NCBI GenBank assembly: GCA_001683735.1
Contig: LUGG01000011.1
Location: forward strand, 1-64,000
Source: Grifola frondosa
Taxonomy: Eukaryota > Basidiomycota > Agaricomycetes > Polyporales > Grifolaceae
Direction: 5' to 3'
DNA: 64,000 nt
A model generated the notes under the pieces. That model was not told the origin of the DNA, made no database searches, and saw nothing but the letters and a program-made list of their open reading frames with translations. This document shows, piece by piece, positions 21,018-31,626 of the stretch. The translations under genes were made by a program, and so were the position numbers. Positions within the stretch are counted from its first letter, which is position 1. Every line of letters starts with the position of its first letter.

Positions 21018-23220
21018 CTAGCGACGGTTGATAACCACCGGCAATGGCGGCTTCTGGAAGACAAAATAATCCAACAAACCTTCCTCATATGACTTCGGAT
21101 TCCAACCTGGGGATAATCGCATATCGAGTTTCTGCATCGCTAAACACACCACCATTCGTAATTGCTGAAGAGCCAAATTTTTACCCACACAGTTTTCCGG
21201 TCCGTAGGAGAAAGGGATGAACGCAGTGGAGTTGTGCACAAACTTCTCAGAATCCGGCGCGCGTGAGGCGTCCTTTCCTGCTGCAATCAACCAACGGTCT
21301 GGCCAAAAGCTATTTGTGAACGGGGAGAAGTTGCGCGGGTCTCGGTGGACAGAATAAAAGTGAATGGAAGCACTGGTGTTCTCAGGAAGGAAACTATGGT
21401 AGAACGTCACAGTCAAATACCTGGTCTGCATGGAGTAGTTGAGAAACGCACTAGGGTCCTATCATTCTACCTCCGCTGCCCTTCTCAGCTATCCGTTGGC
21501 TCCCGTCGGGGGTTGGAGGGTATAATCGCAAGGTCTCGTTACTGTGTTTGTGAAGATATACCGTGAACGATTTTGAGTCTCTTCAAGTAATACACTTCAC
21601 TCACATTACAGCGTTCAAGAAGGGCATATCTGCGTGATACTTCGTGTCCAGGGCATCTTCACCCGGGGGATAATGCGTGTCCACCTCGGACTGAAGACGA
21701 TCGTATGCATCGCGATTAGTCAAGAGGCAGAAGAAGAGATTGGTGAGTACACTGGAAGTTGTGTCCGCGCCGGCGATGATAACCAGAGTCCCGTCACCAA
21801 TTAAATTGTCGAGCGATGGCGGAGAGCTCTCCACGCCGTCCTCGTTGTTCTACCAGCAATGCACCATATATTGTCAATCTACTTCATGACAAGATTACGA
21901 TTACGCAAACGCACCAAGTAATAGAAAACGTCATGCGCCAAGGATCCGTCCTGATCCTCTTAATGGTTGCAACTTGTCCATCTCTTTCGTTGATTGTCGA
22001 AGAGATTATTGGCACATATTGGACGTAGACACCGATCCAGGGAACCTGTGCAAGGATATGACTGAAGCTGCACTCATTTAATCAGCAGACGAGCCATACA
22101 AGTTCAAAAATTCAAAGACACACACACGAATGCGCTATCTACGATGTGCCACGTGCCATCTGTATCTCCGTCGCGCATCATCTCGGAACCACCACCATAA
22201 CTGTGTTGCAAACTTATCATCACAGAAGACAGAAGAGTGTAAAGGTCACTCACACCAGGTCATTCGTAACGTCAAACCTGATAGCAAAATGCCCTCAGTT
22301 ATGTCTATATTTAGGTCATTGAACAGCGCACGTGAAATAGCCAAACCATTTTCCTAGGTCAGGATCGTCGCTCTTGGATGCGAGGGCATTCACTAATTGA
22401 GCTACGCGCTTCACTATGATTTCTTCGTATCCTTCCAGCGCTGCGGGACTGAATGCGCGGATCCACGGCTTGCGTCTGCGTGCATGCTCACGCTGGTCTG
22501 ATATACCTACTAGCCAGTTGACATCCGGAGAAATATTTCTACCAATCCAATCTAGAAGTATTTCAATATTCGATATTCTCAACTTAGTGCCATGATGTGT
22601 ACATACGAGGACCCTTCGGAAAACCTTGTGTCCCCATGAGTGGAAGGATTGCGGAGACGTCCCGAACGGAAACCTCGTTTGGACCTACGCAGAGGAAAGC
22701 CGCTAAGACTAGAGTTTTGGGGGAGAAAAAGCGAGTAAAACGTGGGCTTACCGATTCTAACAATATCGCCATACCGCTCGTGGAGCTTTTGAATATGGAG
22801 ATATTGTTTGCCGCTACCAGCGGTACATGCCAGGCGAAATTTGGACAGCTTGTTTAGGAGTGGCCCAGGGTACTGCGCAAGAGGGTGGAATGGGGAGATG
22901 CGATACATCAAAACAGATGACACGAGTACGGAAAGATATGTCCCAAAGGATATCAGAATCGCGTCAATTGGCCTGTATTGATCCAAGAACAGAACCGCAC
23001 AGCCTGCAGGAGGAAGAAATAGCAGACCAGCATGGATGGCGATGTTATATGTCTCATAACGTTTGAATACGAAATGCGCAGACTATAACGGCCTCAGCTT
23101 CTGGCATAGGTCAATAGGTCAATTTATTTCGGTCCTCACCAAAGCTGCTAAACAGAGCACAAGTATAATACTCCAAGGGATATCGGTCGGTATAGCGGAT
23201 CCATGCAGCTCGGAAAGCAT
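21018..23220 (-). CDS. cytochrome P450 with one apparent frameshift
   Basis: The start ATG is at 23220. The N terminus has three hydrophobic segments (WSIILVLCLAAL, HAGLLFLPPAGCAVLF, ISFGTYLSVLVSSVLMY), then the Pro-rich hinge SPFHPLAQYPGP, the C-helix (ARRRKPWIRAFSPAAL), the I-helix AGADTTSS, the K-helix ETLR, the PERF-like FWPDRW and the heme loop FSYGPENCVGKNLA with its Cys ligand. The layout resembles the CYP5150 group of wood-decay basidiomycetes. About eight short introns. Near 21945 the frame of VPWIGVYVQYVPI cannot be joined to DGSLAHDVFYYL without a one-base change, so this copy may be broken or the base may be a sequence error. All catalytic motifs are intact. Probably ER-anchored; substrate unknown. 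Its reductase is encoded at 31627-33985. Confidence 0.85.
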
Positions 23221-24115
23221 TCTGGACAGCCTTATCGCAAACTCGGCTGGGATGTGGGCAATACTGGTGTCACCGCTCGGAAGGTTCTCAGCATTTATAT
23301 CGGCAGTCTCCGTGACTATCCTCGATATATCACTCCGCGTGTCAACATGTCAGCAATCAGTGGGGTGAAGGTACTGCAGCATGGCGATGTACATACCAAA
23401 AACGCAACCGAACACTGAACAGCCAATTATGCAAGTACCCACGTCAGATAGTGGTGGAGTATTTGTCGTCGTTCTCTGGTCATGTTAGTGCCTATTACAC
23501 ACGACAGGTGCAACCCTGTGCTGGGATTGGGAACTTCAGGCTTCAAGTATAGTGTGAAGAAGCCAGAACCCTCGATCACTTACGTGAAAGTAGGAGCCAA
23601 AATTTGGCCGCAATGCTGTTTGAAGAGCTACACTTCACACTCACAGCAATGGGAGACGACAGGAGACGAAGTATTAATTTCAGGCATGCAAAATTTATGG
23701 TAAGCCTACTTACCTCGCTCTTGCGCCGGAGGTACTGTGACGTGATACACCGCAGAGGATAAACGAACGTCTGTGGGTCCGATGTATGCGGCAAGCTACT
23801 TTCCTGTCGGGAGCAATCCATCCTTCTCTTCCTTCTCTTCTCTTTCCAGGAATCCAACATTGAATTCGCAGAATTTTATGGAGACATCAGTACATACTGT
23901 AGTATCACGCGCATACGCTAGCGATATTGCCCAAGAAGACGTTGCAGAGACAAGGAAACAAATTACGCAACACAGAAAGCAAGATGAGAAGAATAGGTCC
24001 TATAGAAAGAAGACGACGATCAAGTCGAACAAATTCAATCCGATGTCACCATCGACTTGATCATGGTCTGGTTGTAGATACCATCCGAACGCAGCAGAAA
24101 AGCGAGACAGAACAA
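23221..24115. other. no supported gene
   Basis: About 900 bases between the P450 start and the 3' end of the next minus-strand gene. Plus frames (23482-23703, 23773-24060) and minus frame (23576-23860) are short and without motifs. Confidence 0.35.
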
Positions 24116-27100
24116 CTACACCTCCACAGTGATAGCGCCAGGCGTGACCGGCGAGTCAGTTCCGTCGACACTATGACCGTTTCCCTCCGCACGGGTGGCG
24201 TCCTTCGAGTCTGACTTCTGGGCCGATCCGTTATGCAGCACGCCGTTACTGCCTCCATTAACGACGTCACTGTACGAAACGGCGTGCACCGCTTCCTCTA
24301 CGAATTTCGTGACACTGGTGCCTAAAGCTCAATATGAGTGACTGCATGGTCTCAAAGATATATGAATGACTAACCGGATGCAGATCTAAGGAACGAGGAA
24401 GTGCGCCTGGATGAGGGTCCTCTCACAGCCAAGCTTGACCCATTTAGGCTCGCATGGCGCAAAGTGGATCCACTTGAAACCTGCCGACCGTGAAGGCGGA
24501 GCTCGAAGATGAGATCACCGTGAGCATTGAAGAGAGGATTGGCAAGGGAGTAGGTTTGCATGCGAGGGTAGCAATATGTCCAGACTCCTTCGAAGGCACC
24601 AAGCTCTTTCAAAAGCTCGCTGAAATCGATGGTACCGGGGAGAGTTCCCTTTAGAAGAGCCTGAGGATCCACAAACATCGCCGAAGCGGAGGCCCCCGCG
24701 TATTCGGTCTTGGTGACGACAGGGCTGCGAGCACCCAGGAGATCCACCTTGATCCCGTGAGAATCGGTACGCACAACCACCATTGCATCCCAGGTCGCAG
24801 ACGATGCCGCGCTGAAAGAGCAATCATCATTGGCCTACAATCTCATATAATAATATTAGTCGCTTACCTCCATTTTTCGGTGCCAGCTTTGAACGACATA
24901 TCCAGTTTAACTTCACCCCAGACCTTGATTTCCAGAGCACCCCGTCTGAATGCGGTCGGAACTTCCACATAATTACGTGTCAAGCCTAGGAGTCGTTAGC
25001 ACAAGCCATACGCGACATAAGAAATCAGCTTACAAGAGACGGAATAAGTTCCATTCACGATATCAGAGCTCCCCTCGTGTTCATAGCTCCATCCGTCGCG
25101 ATGCTCCCACTTGTACTTCAAGTAGCCATCGCGCTCGGCGTCGAATTGCAACTTGTACGCATGGTTCTTCCTCCACGCATTCTGAGCCCAGGTGGTGAGC
25201 TTCAGGGCCCAAACTCCGTTCTCGACACCAGAAAACACCGGGATGATGGTCGTGACAGCGTTCAGGTGGGACAAGATGTTGAGCAGCCTCTCTCCCATGA
25301 ACACCCGCTTGGAAATGCTGACGGTGCCGTACGTCTGCTTCTTGTTGGCGTGGAAGACCCAGCCGTCGGAGAACTCGAGATGAGTGGCAGGCAGCGGTCT
25401 GAAACCGGTTATACCGACGAGGACGATGAGTGGTTCAAACCCAGCGGGAACGCGAGGCCAGGTGCGACGAGTGATGCCGGTCTTCGAATAAATGTGGAAA
25501 GCGACATCCGTGAGAGAATAGGACGCGAGGGACGTGCCGGTGTGCCAGATCGGGAGAGTATAAAGGATATTCAGGCCCGAGTCTCTGAGGTTCTTGAAAT
25601 AATGATGCTGTATGTAGTAGACCACCGCCTGCAGCTGCTCGATGGAGCCCTCGCTATCGTGTGCATCGTAGAGCCCTTCGAAGGTGGAGAACTCGTGAAG
25701 GAACTCCGTATCTGTAAAAAAAAATAAATAAAACTGAGCAGCCAAACGATGATGGAGAATACCAGAAGAACATACCGTGCAGATCGAGATACAAATGCTT
25801 GAGGACGCGATCCTGTTGGCTTCCATGTTCCTTGAAGACAGCCGACTCCTTATACTTGTTCAACCACTTCTCGGAGACATCCGTTAAATCGTGGTGGGAG
25901 CACATCTTCAGGTCCACCTCAAATGCCAAACGCCAGTCCTCGAAATGATACTGCTTGCCCCTTCATCATGATCAGTTAGATTGGATTCTTTCGAATGAAT
26001 AAATAAACACAAGACGTACTCGCTCCACAAGACCCAGTTCTTGAGGGTCTTCAAGAAGCCGCGCGAAAGATGGACCCATATGAGGGCCTTTCCGTTGCTC
26101 AGCAGGCGCACGGTCAATGGCATGAACGTCGCCGAGAAGTAGTGCTCGTGGCTCCACTTCGCCAGCACGCGAGAGCTGAACGCAGCGGGCTTCTGTAACT
26201 GAGCGTTTGCCCACAGGTTGTCGAAGTGCGCATTGATCGAATTCTGCGAGATAGCGATGACCTGGTCGAAGCTGTCCATGGATGTATGCGTGATGACCTC
26301 CTTCTCGATATCCACAGATACCTTCTCGACACCCCAGCTGCTGTCATCGCTTCCGTGGCTCGTAGTCACCCAGTCCTTATCCCAAGAATAGACAATGTCG
26401 TAACGTGCGATTTCGAGGAGCCCGAGATACTCGACCGAGAAAAATTCGATCAAGCGAGTCAAGTAGGTTTCAGCATGTACGACCTTGGAATCAAAACCGG
26501 TGAATTTTGAGCACTGATCATTGAGACGAGCATCTGCAAAACGTAGTGAGACACCGGAAGAGTGGTAGTCAAATGGTACGCACTCTTCAAATCGAGCTTT
26601 ATATTTACCACATCTCCGCCAGATTCCGCCGTGTAGATGACATCAATTACGACAGCAATCTCCCAGTCCGTGTACTTATGACCAGGGGTGCTAAAGGCGC
26701 AATGCGTCAGACATTGAATGTGTATTGGAAGAGAGGATGATTTACGTCGTGAAGTCGACGCCGTGGAAGAACGACGCCTCGCGGACACGGAAGTACATGA
26801 TAACTTCGCGCGAGCACAAGGCTTCGATGCGCGGCGGACCGAGCTTGAGGTGGAAGTGGATTCCACTGTCTCCGTGAGTGCCGTGAATGCTGGAATATTC
26901 GGCGAGACAGGTGGAACGCCAATCAACGACCTTCGCTGAAGCATTGTGGGCAAGCATGGCAGACTTGAGCCAGACAAAAGAAAGGTAACTGTTGATCCTA
27001 TCAACGGAGATACCTGAGATGTTATCCGTAGTAACATGAGGCTTTCTCATGAGCGAGAAGTCAATGCTCAAGCGGAAGCGGTCATCATCGAAGTCCGGCA

Positions 27101-27840
27101 ACGAGAACAGGACATGATGTCCCGCGGCATGGAGGAACTCAAGGTACTTCGAGAAGTAGAACAGAAGCGACTCCCTCCCCACGTGGAGTTCGGGTTTGCT
27201 GGAAATTAGCTTCGCATCTGCAAGCATTACGGTCAGAACAAGACAAAAATGGTCTTCTATATGAAGCGTACTCTTCAGATCCAAAATCACAAGTTGAATC
27301 AAGTTCTGGCCGTTTTCAATCTTCGAGTCTTGGCCTATGATTTTTCGGACGTCAAAGCCGAACCGGAAAGTCAACTCCAGGTCGGCGGGCAATTTGACAT
27401 CCTCACTAAAGGCAATCTTCAGCATGCCGCCAAAGATATAGACGCATAGAATCTTACGCTGCGGTGCGAGTGTACGTTTTGTGGCCCAAATTGTAATGTC
27501 CTTCCTTGATCTTCAGGCGGAGGATGGCATCGTGGTTGCAGATGAATTCGAGGACAGGCTTATCGAATTTCGCGTAGAACAGCGCATCGACACCAGAAGC
27601 CAGCAGATTCGGGCTGCGTGATTTGCCGTAAAAGAATTCAGCGAGAGCAAAAGAATATTCTATGGGACGACGTGTCATAAATTCGATCAGAGATAGAAAA
27701 AGGCTGGACACACTATTTTCCTCCAAATTTTTGGCGTCGGGATGATGCGTCAGGCAGTGAAGAGCATTTTCGTAGAGCGCAGTAAGCTGCGCGTTGAGAT
27801 AGTGAACGGCAAGCACGGCACTGTTTTCACCGATACACAT
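24116..27840 (-). CDS. large modular protein of unknown function
   Basis: I chose the ATG at 27840 (MCIGENSAVLAVHYLNAQL) because a TATA box lies about 125 bases upstream, inside a longer open frame. The stop is at 24116 after a Gly/Asn/Ser-rich acidic tail (DGTDSPVTPGAITVEV). The exons join through about ten introns to give roughly 1,000 residues. At least two diverged modules recur. One contains VILDLKS + AKLISSKPELH + LLFYFSKYLEFL, the other NIKLDLKS + ARLNDQCSKF + LTRLIEFFSVEYLGLL. A third related piece starts FEDWRLAFEVDLKM. No signal peptide or membrane segment is apparent, so it is probably cytosolic. No catalytic motif is recognised; it looks like a basidiomycete-specific family. Confidence 0.65.
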
Positions 27841-27963
27841 AGTGGAGATGTGGGATAGAGTAAAACGACGGAGACCGAAGAGGTCCAGGTTATGGAGAGC
27901 TAGAGCAACGGCGGCGAGAGCACTAGAACGTGGGATGGAAAGTGAAGGGGATGTATGGGAGGA

Positions 27964-27970
27964 TTTTATA
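27964..27970 (-). promoter_or_regulatory. TATA box of the large modular gene
   Basis: The minus strand reads TATAAAA about 125 bases before the chosen ATG, which argues against the more upstream in-frame ATG at 27984. Confidence 0.5.
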
Positions 27971-27984
27971 CTAGTGGACGCCAC

Positions 27985-29085
27985 ACAAACAGTGGCACAC
28001 TACACCACCACCTAAACAACGGTGAGCTGACACCCCCGGAGAGCTATATTGCTGTAAAGACATATACTCTTACCAAATTTCCAATTCCTGATTATGCCTA
28101 TTGACGGACGTAAATAATGACAGCTCGTCGGTGGGTTCCAAGAATCACTGACAGCAGGCATGTTGGCGGATAGATCAAGGTCAGGGATGATGGTTAGATA
28201 ACTTAGACAGAAGCAGAAATAGACATACCTTAAAGTGACACTGGCTATAGCAAAAACACCGCACCCTCCTGAAGATGTCTGTAGGATGCAAAATAGCTGT
28301 TATGTAGCAGACCAATAGATTAATTTATTGACAGGAAATACTTTCAGAAATGGTCTATCGTGATGAGCCATGTTGAATTGATAGCGCGTCGCTGGTGCTT
28401 TTCAGGCGTCAGAGATTAACATAAATTTCAATTGACGTCATGAAACACACCTGAAAGCAGCTGTGTGAATCCGGGTGACAAAGTAGACAGATCGTTGGGA
28501 CCAATAAGAGTTAGAGACGACAGGCCCGTGGTATGTGAAGTCCAGACATTCATTCGTCTAGTTCCGGACAACGTTACATGCAATTTGTTTGGCGTCGAAT
28601 TGTGGCAAGGAACACACTACTAAATTGGAGTTACAGTGGAGCGTCAGAACGTGAGGTGAAAGAGATCATGGCTTCAAGACGGGAATATCGCGTACAGTCG
28701 GCGACCGGCGCCTGTATGTTTTCGTTGTAGTCGTAGCCTACTTACTGGAAACAATCCGGTCGAGACGCGTCGCCGGTCAGCATTCGTGTAGGTTATTTGA
28801 ACGGTGACACACCTGATTCATACTACGGTGCCTCGTAGATGTCAATGACCAATAGATTCAAGAAGGTCGAAACCTGAAAGAGGCAGCGACGGGACCAGAA
28901 ACTCCCACACCACCACAACGTCGACAAGCCTCGGAGATTTTCAGACCGGTCAGGGTGCCAATTAACCAACAGTGGCGGATTTGGTTTTGGATTAGTACGA
29001 AGGTCACCGATATAGTACTCCACTAGCATCCAAGCCTTGGGACAGCTAAGACGTGAAATGGAAGTCCGAAGCGCGATTCACCGCT
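27985..29085. other. divergent intergenic region
   Basis: About 1.1 kb between the minus-strand modular gene and the plus-strand SET gene. There is no coding signal. It serves as two promoters. Intron-like GT...AG pieces occur but no protein follows. Confidence 0.4.
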
Positions 29086-29164
29086 CACGTGATCGCGACG
29101 CTCAGCGCTCACCTGCTCAGGCTCGCACGCCCAAGCTCTCATTTCAACAAGACGGCAATCAAGG

Positions 29165-30655
29165 ATGCGTCAAAGGCGTAATGCCATCGAGTCCATTGCA
29201 TCGGGGACAAATAAACCGGGAATAGCGCCTGAACAAGATTTCATTACTGCCGTACGTGGTAAGTGACTGACGCGCCAGACCCATGAGTGACGAGAGCTAC
29301 AGTATCTTGATAATCACTTATAGGTCAGATTCTACTGGGACATGGGCTCAAGTACATATGCCTGATCCTGCTGGCAGGAGGCATCTACTATTACTGTGCT
29401 CATCTATTGTGGGACGACACGTCGAAGGACTCGTTCCCAGCTCCCTTCAGCGTGGTCGACATACCAGGCAAAGGCAAAGGCGCCATTGCCATCCGCGACA
29501 TACGCGTGAGTTGTGTGGTTCTCCTGCAGGCGTTTTGCCGAATTTCCGGTCACGCAGCAAGGAGAGCTTATTCTCCGAGAGAAGCCCTTGTTCATAGTGC
29601 CTAGCAAAGGTACATGCTGACTATCTTCCCGACGTGAGCGCATCCTGATGCATGGAATCATATAGTCTCCACTTCTCCTGGTGCCCTCCTTCTCCGCTCA
29701 CTAGTCAATCTCACACAAGCGCAACGCGCGTCCTTCTATAATTTGTCCTATGTCAAACTTCCAAGTTCTCTGGATTCCGAGAGCAGTGCATACGGCGAAG
29801 AGTTAGCGCTGGATATCTTCCAAACAAATGCCGTGTCCGTCAAACATGGAGTTGCAATATTCCCTCGCATGGCTCGTTTAAATCACGGGTGCTCCAGTGC
29901 ATTTAACTCGGTCTACAGTTGGCGAGAGTCGGAAGGTGTCCTGGTCATACATGCGCTCAAAGCAATTAAGAAGGGCGATGTAAGTTCCATGATGGACTTA
30001 TGTTCAATCTGCTTACTAACATTATATGCCATCTATGCAGGAATTACTGACTACTTACACTCATACTAAGCAACCCCGACATGTTCGCAGGTCGGTTCAC
30101 TTATATTAGATAAGATGAGATCCCACTCTGCTGATGACCCGCCCAAGACAATATTTCCAGGACCATTACGGGTTTGAGTGCCATTGTGCGGTGTGCTCTT
30201 TGTCCGAGGACCTCTCTAGAGCCTCAGATAAGCGTCTAGATGCTATGTCTGATCTCTATAGTCGGTTTTCCACGTGGCAGCACGAAAACATCAATGGACG
30301 AGAGGCCATACAAACTGCAAATTCCATTTGGACTATCGGGGAGGAGGAAGGATATTGGAGCGAAAGAGGTCGGCTTGCTGCCGATGCTGCTTGGGTGGCA
30401 GCCGCCCACTCCGAGTGCGTAATGATGTCCGTCGACTTTGAGTGAGTATCAACTGATTGATTCGACCATCTCAGTCCATCAGCTACGCAAGACTGGGCGC
30501 AACTTGCGGTACGATGGTATTCGTACGAGCTGGGCGGTGACAGTGAGGAAGCGCGAGAGATGTGGCGCATCGTTGCACAACCTATGTCACATTTCGCCTG
30601 GGGCTCCCGGCAGCGGGAAGAGGTTGGAGGCCCTGAGAGATGGATGACTGTCTGA
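29165..30655 (+). CDS. SET-domain protein with N-terminal membrane anchor
   Basis: Exon 1 starts at ATG 29165 (MRQRRNAIESIASG) and joins at 29258/29324 to a hydrophobic segment (YICLILLAGGIYYYCAHLLW). The SET start follows (FSVVDIPGKGKGAIAIRDIR / QGELILREKPLFIVPSK, across an intron 29506-29557). The core has RLNHGCSSAFN (the NHxC SAM-binding motif) and KKGDELLTTYTHT, then a post-SET Cys cluster YGFECHCAVC. A Trp-rich helical end follows (DWAQLAVRWYSYELGG; WMTV stop). This is the Smyd/SET5-like arrangement without a MYND finger. Probably lysine methylation of an unknown target. The joint between QPRHVR and RPRQYF (30090-30145) has no clean in-frame splice. CACGTG lies at 29086. Confidence 0.8.
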
Positions 30656-30702
30656 TAATCACACATCCGTTCTGACCAGCCAGCCCAGCTCACAAGAGCT
30701 CA

Positions 30703-31367
30703 TAGTCTCGGAACCAGCCGTTCTCTCCCTTCGGACCCCCAATCGGACATCGAAAAACACCAGCACAGAGAGGGAGAGAACGTCTGGTGAATTTGGTATA
30801 GGCGGGGGGGGATGGTCACATTCACGTGCCTTAAGACGCGCTCTACGCGTCGCGTCGCGCACGGCCGCATGTCATTTTGATGCGTGTACTCTCCGAATTG
30901 GCTCTTAATATTAATGAAAAGAAAAAGCCTAATCATATTTTTGTCATGTATATTGGTCTGAGACAGATTCTGCCTCATCTCGTCATAATTTGTTATCATC
31001 CCAGTACTTACTCTCATACATTGGTGGATGCTGACTAAGCATTGGCTGTACAGAGACCGAGGCACTTTTGATATGATTAATTGGGTCGGACAGATCTCTT
31101 GGCTCTTTTGACCCATAGGGTGATCACTCGGTTTAATTTTGTGGTATTTGGCCGTGCATACATAGCCTATCTCGAGTGTCGTTGAGAGCAATCTGACGCG
31201 GTCGGTCACAAACCGTGACCATCCCCCCCGCCTATACCAAAGTCACCAGACGTTATAGGTGGTAGTTGTGCTGGGGTTTTTCGATGTCCGATTGGTTCTG
31301 CGCCGGACTCTTCCGGTGGCGCAGCCGCCGTGCACAACTACCACTATAACGGCTGGTTACGAGACTA
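30703..31367. mobile_element. MULE-type MITE with 9 bp target duplication
   Basis: Long terminal inverted repeats: the left (30703-30819) starts TAGTCTCGGAACCAGCCGTT, and the right (31215-31367) is its reverse complement with a few changes plus about 40 extra bases. Inner matches include CCAATCGGACATCGAAAAA and GGTATAGGCGGGGG. Both ends are flanked by the same 9 bases AAGAGCTCA (30694-30702 and 31368-31376). A 9 bp duplication with long TIRs fits Mutator-like elements. The 395-base middle is AT-rich and has no transposase, so the element is non-autonomous. It sits between the SET and reductase genes, about 260 bases before the latter's ATG. Confidence 0.85.
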
Positions 31368-31626
31368 AAGAGCTCACAGTCTTGACATCGGAAGAACACG
31401 TACAGAACGAAGTCATCGGACTCGGAATTGAGATTTGTGCGTTGAAAGCGCGAAGGGCCCGGATCCTAATCGACAGCATGACTAAGCGTCTGTGCCCAAT
31501 TTACCATATTTGGGTGCACAGGCCTCGGACGTTTTATATTAGACCTCCGACATCGTGGCCATTAACTCTCTTTGTTTCCGCTCCTTATCATCCTCGCCGC
31601 TCTTTTGCGTGCATTCGTCGTCAATC

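Noticed and set aside
25077..25727. Plus-strand ORF of 216 codons
   Set aside because: Complement of a well-supported minus-strand exon (DTEFLHEFSTFEGL...). No plus-strand motif or promoter.
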